Assembly: GCA_039519185.1 (NCBI GenBank)
Contig: CM076846.1
Location: 75,062,818 to 75,126,817, forward strand
DNA length: 64,000 nt
Reading direction: 5' to 3'
Origin: Astragalus membranaceus
Taxonomy: Eukaryota; Streptophyta; Magnoliopsida; Fabales; Fabaceae
Shown: one piece after another, positions 55,652-64,000 of the stretch
How the letters are laid out: every line of letters begins with the position of its first letter
Numbering within the stretch: the first letter of the stretch is position 1
Notes under the pieces: model-generated
Database searches by the model: none
What the model was told of the DNA's origin: nothing
Seen by the model: the letters and a program-made list of their open reading frames with translations, nothing else
Program-made: the position numbers and the translations under genes

Positions 55652-58550
55652 ATTGTAACACCCCGTTAATTTCTATCTTGTAGAAATTACCGAAGCGCAC
55701 TACAGGCATACATCAGAGTGACTTCCTTTTTAAATACTGAACACATACTAATACTCGATGCTAAAAACCCATCAAGTTTGCTTACATAACTTAACATAAA
55801 ATGCATAAAGTCGGTCCTTACACCACTCAACTAGTGTTCAGTACAAAAAACCGAAAGTCTGCGGAAGCGATTTACAACTTGAAAGACATAAGTCGTACAA
55901 TCGAATAGTCTTAAGATACTGAATAGAAATACAGAAATACAAAGGAAACTGAAATACAAGACATAAAGAAATAAAGATAGCGGCTGCTCCTCAATCGTCT
56001 CCATAGCCGTGCCTCACGGTTTTCAACTTTCCCTGCTTAACTGAAAAAGAACAACAATGGATTGGGTGAGACAACTTGTCTCAGTGAGTTCTATCGCGAC
56101 CCCTTACTAATTCTCTCGGTTCAATTATGCTTGATTCATTATACTTAACTCAGAAATCATAGTCCTCAAAATTGGCTATGTGGCTAACTAACTAAACGTT
56201 GACCTCATAACCCTCAAGCCGGTTACAAGATACAACACATAAACTGAACTAACGTTGTCCTCATAACCCTCAAGCCGGTTACAAGAAACAACACTAACTA
56301 AAGTTATAGCGTGTCACCGGTCACTTGGCATAATAAGCTTCCGGTGAACCCGTCCCTGTAACACCCCAAATTTAATTAAATATTTATTTAGTATTTATTT
56401 AATTAATAAAATAGGATTTGGTTGTTAGAAATAATAATAAAATAATTGGTGGTTTTAATTAGTAGAAATATAAATGTGGAGAGGTATTAAAATAATTAGG
56501 GGATTTATTTGGTTAATTAGGAGGTGGCATAACTTAATTATCCAATTAGGTTTAAGTGGTAGAAGAAAAGCCCATGACCCAATCCCTTGATCCTAGGCGC
56601 CTATATATGTTTAAGAGTTAGGGTTTAGGTCATTCATTCACACCTTTTAGAAAACAATCAAGAGATTTTGAAGGAGAGGCTTAAGGAAAAGCTAGGAGAG
56701 GAGTGTACGGCCAGCAAGAGAGGAGGGAGGAGCTTGGTAATTTCGTTGCTAGTGATCATCCAAGGAGGAATCTCGTTGGATCTAAGGAAGAGGAGAGGAG
56801 GGTTGTGCTTTCTCAATTGGTGACTTGATCTCCAAGTTTAGTGCTCATCTAATTTCAAGGTAAGGGGGGATTCTCTAACCTAATGGGATTATATGATGGG
56901 TAGTATGTAGGGGGTAGAATCTATGATGCCTAGGAGATGTTTGATAATATGCTTGAATGAATTATGAGAATATAAGTGTTGTTGGTTTTGTTTTGATGTT
57001 AATGACTTAAGATTGAATTGATGATAAGATGATGCTTATAAGGTATTTGATGAAAGTATTATGGTGTGTGCAATTGGTGATTGAATGCACATTAGGTGTT
57101 TGATGAATGTATTGATAGTGTTTGAATTGGTGGCTGAAGTGTGATGGTTGTTTGTGTTGTTGAATTCACTGTTTTGAGATGTTCTGACATAGGTTTAGTA
57201 TTTCAGTGACTGAGAACGTTTTACTAATTGAAAAATTATGTAGTTTGTCATTTCGAAAACTTAATTGAATGCTTGTTAATTTGACATTGGTTTGGTTGCG
57301 TTTAGAGCTGTGAAGATCGAGTTATGAATTCCACAACTTAGGGTAATATTCTGGAAGCATTCTAGACATAGGTTCGGTATTTTTAAAACTGGGAACCTTC
57401 TGTTCGTCAAAAAATTATGGGACTTTTTTTGTTAGAAAACAGACTTAATTTTGGTAACTTTGGCACTGGTTTGGTTAAATTTGGAGTAGTGTAGCTAGAG
57501 TTATGAGCGTCCCAAGTCAGGTCAAATTTCTGGACTTAAACTAGGTATAGGTTCAGTGTTTCAGGTCTTGTGTCTTCAATTGAACTCTGATTTGAACGAT
57601 TCTTTTTCCATTAGAAACTATACTCAAATTGATTTTGTTAAGGCTAAGGTTTTGTTCCATTTGGTCAGGTGTAAGTCAGTTTAGAGTGATTTGAAGTGGA
57701 AGGACAGAATCTGTCCAGTCTGGGAACCATTCGGGTTGTTTCTAAAAACTGTACTAATTGGCTCATTGTTTCGAAAAAAGAAAACCATAGTCATGAACTA
57801 GACCTTCTCAGGTTTCTGTAGAGGGGTCGTTTGTTGAAATCCGATGTCGTTTACTATTTTAACTAATTCGCCGAATTCTGGCTGCCGTGTTCGCGTAGCC
57901 CAGGGTGTCGCTGTTGTTCCCAAATTTGTTTTCTAAATATCTTTTGACTCGGGAGTCCGATCGGGACGTTCCGAGATGTTTTGAAAAGCTTATTCAGAGG
58001 CCCATCCGAATATTCTATTTTTGGGCAGAAGGTATTATTTTTCTGGAAAATTACTGAGGTTGAGTGAACTAGTGTCTGTTGTCGTTTTGGGAAACGTTGT
58101 CGTGTCTCCGGCATTTTGGTGAAATTGCCCTTTTGAAAAAGTGATGTCCTTGGTACTGTCTTGATGTGTTGACGCCCCTGGTGTCGTCGGGTGTCTCTGG
58201 TGGTTTTCGGTACTCCCGGTATTTAGTGATTGATGTCCCGGTGTTCGGGTGTCGGGGTTGTTTTTGAAGTCATTAAAGGTGGTTGTTTTTGGTGTCGTTA
58301 AAGGAGGTGGTCCTCCCGAATCATAAATGGGTGGTTGTCTTAGGTTTTGCATTTAAAGGAGGTTGTCGAGTGATAGGAGGTTGTACTTAGAATTTAAAGG
58401 AGGTTGAGGCTTCGGCCTAGAGTAATGGGAGGTTGTGCTCGTACGATGTTGTTAGTATTATTTGATGTCGATACGATGTTTAAGGCGGTTGTTGCTGGTT
58501 GTGTTTTGGTGCATTAGCATGGTGTTGCATACACTTCATTTGCATGATTG

Positions 58551-58668
58551 TTTAAGGAGGTTGGGGCTTCGGCCCAATATTTAAGGAGGTTGGGGCTTCG
58601 GCCCATGTTTAAGGAGGTTGGGGCTTCGGCCCATGTTTAAGGAGGCTGGGGCTTCGACCCATGTTTAA
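58551..58668 (+). repeat. 28-bp tandem repeat in solo LTR G
   Basis: TTTAAGGAGGTTGGGGCTTC followed by GGCCCATG is repeated four times (AAGGAGG at 58554, 58583, 58611, 58639). Confidence 0.85.
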
Positions 58669-58932
58669 AGGAGGTTGTATTGGTACCACATGCATTATGC
58701 CCACTGTTGGGGCTGCATCCATGCATTGCATAACATGTGTGATGATCTCGGCGACTGTGCCTTGGTGATGTTTGTGATGATGAAATGACTATTTTGCCCC
58801 TGATGTTGTAATGATGTCTGTGATTAATGTGGTAGTCATAGGGCTATATCCCAATATATTCTCTATCATTTATTCCTATTATGTGTGAGATATCTCACCC
58901 CCTTTCTGTGGTATATTTACAGGTGAGTTCGA

Positions 58933-58995
58933 GTGAAGGCATTTTACCTTCACGTAGTCGGGTCGGTGTCTGCTCTGATATGTAGCACTCGGGGT
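58933..58995 (+). promoter_or_regulatory. Conserved LTR hairpin plus PBS-complementary segment (LTR G)
   Basis: Perfect stem GTGAAGG/CCTTCAC (58933-58953) with a different loop, then GCTCTGATA (58972-58980), TGTAGCACTC and GGGG. A second CTCTGAT is at 59144-59150, near the LTR end. Confidence 0.6.
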
Positions 58996-61121
58996 TGGAC
59001 AATAGAGTCATTGGTGGCCATTTGATTAGTTTGCTAGGATGTTGTGGTTGTTAAATGTTTTTATTTATTTATTGTTATTGGTTTTTGGATGAAATGTGAC
59101 ACTCCTTTTGGTGTAATAAAAGAAAAAGATTTTTTTTTGCGTACTCTGATTTTTCGTCAAATAAACAAAGGGGTGTTACAGTCCCCACTAATCGGCTGGG
59201 TCCCTAACGGGGCCTAGATTCATAAGGCTCATGACTGCCTCTCCCCTAGCACACTAAAATGAATAGGGTCGTCACCCCGACTAAAAGATATATATGAAGA
59301 TATACCTGAACTGAACTCAACAATGAACTTAACATAACAATAACTGAACTCAACAATGAACTGAACTTAACATAAACTTATTACTAAAGTGATCTAATTA
59401 CTAACTTAGTCTGATTATTAAGTGATCTCTCATGGATTACTAAGGTTCGCTAACTTAACTTATCAATCTTACTAAACCAGTCAGTCCAGCACAATACATC
59501 AATCACAAAGTCATAACATGAAATCAATGGTCAATCACATGAGCATTCACTTAATCTGAGATCATATGGTACTAACATAACTTAGATCCAATCAGAGTCA
59601 ATTACCACTCAATTAAGGGCAGTTCAACTATAGTATCATTGGGAAAAGTGGGAGGAGAGATTAGAAAGCAATTGGAATCGTTCGGAATGATTGTAAGCAC
59701 GTTTTAAATTAGGAAATCAGAGAGCCACACACGACTCGTGCGCCCATACACACGATCCGTGCGTGTCTATCATTTATCGTATCATTCCGTTCCGATCCCG
59801 AATTACTTCCCGATCGACACTACCACTTCAGTTATAGCCAAACATATAGAATTACAGTGCTCCCATCCTGGGGGAACCTTGGGGAGTGGATTGGAAGGGA
59901 CTTAGGACCAATCGGAATAGCTTAGGACGCATTTCAAAATTCGCATCAGCAAGGGACACACGATCCATGCGCCATGGCACACGACCCGTGCGCCTGTTCA
60001 AAAACAGCACAAGTGGTTCCAGAATCTCACGCACGACTCGTTCCCAGAGGCGCACGGTCCGTGCGTGACTATCAGTATTTCAAAAAAACAGTTTTCGCGT
60101 TTTCTTTTCTATTCCGATCGTTCCCACGTCCATTCCGATTCACCTTCAAACTCAATAACACATCTATACAGACATGGCAACCAGTACATTCAGTGCAATC
60201 AATAATATTCATTCAACAATCACACTCATGCAATTTAACAATTTCAATGCCAATGATCTCATTACTCGACGATTCATACGCGAGATTTTCGTAAACATTA
60301 TCGACTCGAATTTTATAAAACGCGAGACCTGAACTAGGACACACATGCATACACAGATTCATGGTTTCCCTAGTGAGTTATAGAACTCACCTTTTTGAAG
60401 ACAACAACAATTAAACACCGAGACTCCTCGAACACGATCACACGGTGCTTCACGAACTCTTCTATTTCGCTCCAAATGCACACCCACGTGAAACTCAGAT
60501 TTCTAAATGTATGAATCAGACCCCAGAAATTGAATGACTCCTAGGTTGGTTCCAATCAGGCTTCGGAATTTGGTTCTTATGCACTCTAATTGAACATGCA
60601 AGTGACAGACATGGTGTTAGGCCAAGTGGAGCTCAAGGTGGTCTTCAATGGTGATTAGTGGTGGAGGTGGAGGATAGCTACGATTTCAGTACCAAAAGAA
60701 AGAGGAGGATAACCTGATTCAGATTGTGGAGGGGGATCAGACATGCATGGAATTTCTGAGGAACTCTCCTCTCTTCTTCTTCTCCCTCGCGCTCTCCTCT
60801 CCTCTCCCTCTCAATCTTGCTGTTTCAGAATTTTGTAAAAACAATGAAGTGTGGTTTTCTGTTTTGTTCTAGCTGAATGGGTTATTTATATAGGCTAGGT
60901 AAAATACCACTATACCCCTCACTTACTAATCCTATTCCATTTGACTCCTTCAGTTCTAATTAACTCTATGTGATGCAATTAATTCAATTAAGGACACCAT
61001 TTTACCTACTTATCAACTAAGTAAACACCAATCCAATTCATTTTATTTTCAAGCAAGACAAAATTCACAAAATAATAATTCACGCTAAATTATTTAAATA
61101 GCGAAAATAGGGGATGTTACA

Positions 61122-62348
61122 CGTTCGCTCCCGTGGCAAAGATGAACACTGTTCGAATCTTAATATAACTTTCTGCCCACTCAGGGTGGGAACTAAACCA
61201 ATTTGATTTCAAAAATGCATTCTTGCACGGAGACTTAGAGGAGGGGGGTGTATATGAAGATCCCTCCAGGATTGGGTCCAGTAGAGGGAGCAAATAAGGT
61301 GTGTCGATTGAGGAAAGTTTTATATGGGTTAAAACAGTCTCCTCGGGCATGGTTTGGAAGATTTACAAAGGCAATGTTGTGCTTAGGCTATAAGCAAAGC
61401 CAAGGAGATCACACTCTTTTTCTTTAAACACTCACAAGATGGAAAATTAACTATACTTCTTGTTTATGTTGATGACACAATTTTTACAGGTGATGATGTG
61501 GCTGAGAGACAGCTACTCAAGGAGAAAATATCAGCAGTGTTCGAAATGAAAGACATTGGACAACTTAAGTATTTCTTGGTAATCGAGGTGGCCTACTCAA
61601 AACAAGTCATTTTTTTCTCTCAGAGAACGTATGTGCTTGACCTCTTGCAGGAAAATAGAAAACTTAGATGCAAACCTACGAATGTCCCTATAGAGCAGAA
61701 TCACAAAATTAGCTTTGAAGACGAAAGTGGCAAAGTTGACAAGGTCCAATATCAGAGATTGGTGGGAAAATTGGTTACTTGACACACACTAGACCTGATT
61801 TGGCTTATGCAGTTAGTGTGGTGAGCCAATTCATGCATGGCCCGAGGGTGAGACATTTGCAGGCTGTTGATTGTATTCTTCAATATCTCAAGGCCACTTC
61901 GGGAAGAGGACTCTTGTTCAAAAAAGGTGGGAACCTAACTATGGAAGTCTATACTAATGCTGACTATGCAGGTTCATTGAGTGATAGAAGATATACATCT
62001 GGCTACTGCACCTTCCTTTGTGGGAACCTCGTTACTTGGAGGAGTAAGAAGCAAAACGCAGTGGCTCGATCAAGCGCAGAGGCTGAATTTAGAGCTTTGG
62101 CATGCGAACTACTGTGGATGAAGATTGTACTAAATGACTTGAAGATACAATGTGAAGGTTCTATGAAGTTATTTTGCGATAATAAATCGGCTATTAGTAT
62201 TGCTCATAATCCTGTTCAGCATGACAGGACAAAACACATTGACATTCTGGACACCAACTGGAAAATGTGTTAACAAAGGGCTTGCGAACAAAACGTTTCA
62301 ATCAGCTTACATCCAAGCTGGGAATAATAGATATCCATTCACCAGCTT
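61122..62348 (+). pseudogene. Element H: Ty1/copia RT and RNase H remnant
   Basis: It opens in RT at FAPVAKMNTVRI, then NQFDFKNAFLHGDLEE. A base gain in a G-run near 61243-61250 shifts the frame. VCRLRKVLYGLKQSPRAW, the catalytic LLVYVDDTIFTGDD (about 61460-61500), a base loss near 61775 and THTRPDLAYAVSVVSQF follow. RNase H shows VYTNADYAGS, DRRYTSGYC, KKQNAVARSSAEAEFRA and FCDNKSAISIAHNP. A deletion near 62245 removes part of the tail before VLTKGLRTKRFNQLTSKLG. Gag, protease and integrase are lost in the H/F junction deletion at 31021-31035. Clearly Ty1/copia by domain order and motifs. Confidence 0.92.
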
Positions 62349-62368
62349 GAGGGGGGGGGGGGGGGGGG
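62349..62368 (+). other. Copia H polypurine tract expanded to G18
   Basis: The usual copia tract after CAGCTTGA has become an uninterrupted run of 18 G (62351-62368), next to the LTR. Confidence 0.8.
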
Positions 62369-62514
62369 CGTTGTAAAAGTAGATTAAGTGGTTAATATTT
62401 ATCCGGCCCATTTATCAGACGCATTAGGTTTACATTTAGAATAGCCTATTTAAATGTATTAGTGCTTGTACTCAACACACAACTGAAATAATATTCATAC
62501 ATTATTTTTCCACA
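62369..62514 (+). repeat. Element H (copia) 3' LTR, about 146 bp
   Basis: Matches 30874-31020 with scattered substitutions and ends ATTATTTTTCCACA. Its first base appears mutated (CG instead of TG). The flank CTGAC pairs with CTGAT at 30869-30873. Confidence 0.82.
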
Positions 62515-62527
62515 CTGACCATTTCAG

Positions 62528-62646
62528 TAATGTCAACAAAAATTGGCCTAATTGTACGACCCTGCTGTCAGATAGTTATATCTAACTGCGTGGGATTGAT
62601 TTGTGGTCCCTTCATTTCGCTTTCACTAATTTGTTTCTGCTGCTAG
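62528..62646 (+). other. Putative downstream exon after the nested insertion
   Basis: TTTCAG/TAATGTC is a good acceptor. Continuing the phase of the 30583-30787 frame gives 39 more codons, ending TAG at 62644-62646. The predicted peptide is hydrophobic/Cys-rich and unrecognised, so coding status is doubtful; a 3' UTR exon is equally possible. Confidence 0.3.
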
Positions 62647-64000
62647 GAGTTTGGGTGCCAATTTGTTTGTGTTTTTTCTTCTTTTACTTTTAATGCTTAA
62701 TAGATTCATAAGCTCCCATTTTGTGATAAAACTACATTTTCTTCTACTAATTTATTGTGACATCATTTATGGGTGTTTATGGTGAATGAGAGGTGCTTAA
62801 TAGTGACTTCATGGTGGATTCATGATGGGTTTTCATGATACTGCATATGGTGAGTAGATGGAGGCGACTCTCTTTTTTTACTTTTTTATAAAGCATTACA
62901 TATTGAAAGAACCTAGCAAAACTATAAACAAACCAAAAATGAAAAACTAAAAAAAACCCTTCAATTTTTCATTATGGAGTTGGGGAACCCTCATACAAAA
63001 CATGAAACACACTGAGGTAAAAATCATACACTGAGGTAAATAATCATTTTGGTCTCCGAACGTGTGATTGTTGTTATTATAGTTAATGAATGTATTAAAA
63101 TTGCAAATAAGTCATCTTTTAGTAATTTTAGGGACTAAATTGACTAACAAAAATACACATTTGAGGACCAAAATAACTACCAAAAATTACACATTTGAGG
63201 ACCAAAATGATTTACTAAAGAGACACTTGATGTGTTTGCAATTTTGATACATTCAGGGACTACTATGACAACGCTTCACACATTCAGGGACCAAAATGAC
63301 AGCTTTCCTTTGTACCGTGTAGTAATCTAGGACTACGTTCTATATATGAAGGGGGTGCGCGTATATTTAGTTTGACTTCGAGCAACACGTCGAAACAAAC
63401 CCAGTTGGTATAAAAATGGCCCAAACAAATCCAAATAAACTTGGTTTTGTAAAATTTTCAGTTTTTTTGATTTGGACCCTCATAACTTGAAAGATTACAC
63501 ATGGCAGAATTTTGGGAGAAGAACTAGGAGACCCGTTAATTGCCAAAGAGAAAACGGGACCCTAAAATGGCACATATGATACATTGGGGACTAGAAATGA
63601 AACTAATCATTAAATTTTATTTTTAATAAAACATAAATAAAACCAATTTGTGTTATAATTTTATTTTAAAAGAGTAGTTTTTGATAGGCAAAGTGGTTAG
63701 TAATTTGTGTAATAGTTATTAGAGGAGAGGGGGAGCGGAGTTCGAACCCCATACACCTACTTTCCCACCAACAATGTCCCTTTAACTTAAAAATACAACT
63801 AGCAATTTACAAATACAACATTTTCTCATAAGAAATAACATCATTGAAAAAGGTTGTCTATACTTTGACATACATGATCTCAAATAATTAATATTTTATG
63901 ATCATCTTATTTTAGCCGTTATTATTTGTAACTACTAGTTTTACTTACTTTCCATTTTACTTATGTTTAAAGTTTTTTTTACTCAAATAAAGAAAACCAA
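62647..64000. other. Non-coding tail with dispersed repeats
   Basis: No gene seen. 63030-63310 has repeated words of the type ACATTTGAGGACCAAAAT, a common plant dispersed-repeat texture similar to the arms of the element at 28841. The rest is AT-rich. Confidence 0.5.
63681..63760 (+). repeat. Possible tRNA-derived SINE head (A and B boxes)
   Basis: GGCAAAGTGGTTAG (63687-63700) resembles a pol III A box and GAGTTCGAACCCC (63738-63750) a B box, about 40 nt apart. No tRNA fold, CCA or clear tail is visible, so a SINE fragment is likelier than a tRNA gene. Confidence 0.35.

Larger units (their letters stand above)
56357..59180 (+). mobile_element. Solo LTR G (2824 bp) with perfect TSD GTCCC
   Basis: TGTAACACCCC ... 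GGGGTGTTACA with no internal region, flanked by GTCCC at 56352-56356 and 59181-59185. It is a product of LTR-LTR recombination. It holds a TATA-like CTATATATG (56601), a 28-bp repeat (58551-58668), scattered AAAGGAGGTTG words (58270-58430) and the conserved hairpin/tRNA-like module (58933-58995). It is related in layout, not in bulk sequence, to the A, B and D LTRs. Confidence 0.92.
55654..61121 (-). repeat. Element F 5' LTR, about 2.64 kb, interrupted by solo LTR G
   Basis: On the plus strand it begins TGTAACACCCCG (55654) and ends GGGGATGTTACA (61121). Removing 56357-59180 and one GTCCC leaves about 2639 bp. The part 59574-61121 pairs with the truncated 3' LTR at 31031-32588. It contains CGCACGG-type palindromic words (59727-60065) and a minus-strand TATA candidate (60893-60902). 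Copia RT resumes right after 61121, so CGTTC (61122-61126) is the predicted F target duplication, whose partner is deleted. Confidence 0.87.

Noticed and set aside
63681..63760. tRNA gene
   Set aside because: A- and B-box-like words exist but I cannot form the acceptor, D and anticodon arms; listed only as a weak SINE candidate.
1..64000. Defence system, biosynthetic cluster or viral genome
   Set aside because: No genes of those kinds; every long coding region except the one at 23895-27237 is a retrotransposon or a kinase fragment.

Overview
This window is plant nuclear DNA, most likely from a eudicot. A legume is my best guess from the look of the Tekay-type gag and the LTR families, but that is inference only. 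Most of it consists of LTR retrotransposons inserted into one another, with a small island of host-gene sequence. There is no bacterial, viral-genome, rRNA, CRISPR or organellar signature.

Left cluster (1-17496): a 5'-truncated Ty3/gypsy Tekay-type chromovirus (element A, pol remnant plus 3' LTR) sits inside the 5' LTR of a second Tekay-like element (B, 4894-12350). B has a gag-pol frame broken by a single TGA. B in turn sits inside the reverse transcriptase of an Athila-type element (C, 12351-17496).

Host/accessory island (17497-30873): two exons of a CDPK-related kinase (CRK) remain as a minus-strand pseudogene. They are followed by a CACTA-type terminus (ending 21363), a degraded LTR remnant, and a tandemly duplicated CTT/CTCTTC-rich block of 389-bp period. 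Next comes a real two-exon gene (23895-27237) encoding a protein with two copies of a CX2CX20HX12H domain. Its intron holds copia and gypsy debris. A non-autonomous Mutator-like element (28841-29914) with a perfect 9-bp target duplication follows, then a short exon-like segment (30583-30787).

Right cluster (30869-62519): a copia element H (short LTRs, RT/RNase H) apparently landed in a roughly 94-nt intron. It was then invaded by a minus-strand gypsy element F that keeps gag but has lost pol. Athila element E (33629-55424, TSD GTCAT) inserted into F's gag, and a solo LTR (G, 56357-59180, TSD GTCCC) inserted into F's 5' LTR. E carries an LTR fragment J just after its tRNA-Asp primer-binding site. 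J is split by a minus-strand Tekay tandem D (35847-45986, TSD CATTG) with two gag regions and a shared LTR. The chain H > F > E > J > D is five levels deep and is supported by target duplications at several levels.

Tail (62515-64000): a possible downstream exon, dispersed repeat sequence and a weak tRNA-derived SINE candidate.

The most interesting unexplained signals are two. One is a conserved LTR module (a GTGAAGG...CCTTCAC hairpin, then a 9-10 nt match to the tRNA-iMet 3' end, i.e. the complement of the PBS) shared by the A/D, B and G LTR families. The other is a hairpin with compensatory stem changes located just after pol in both Athila elements.
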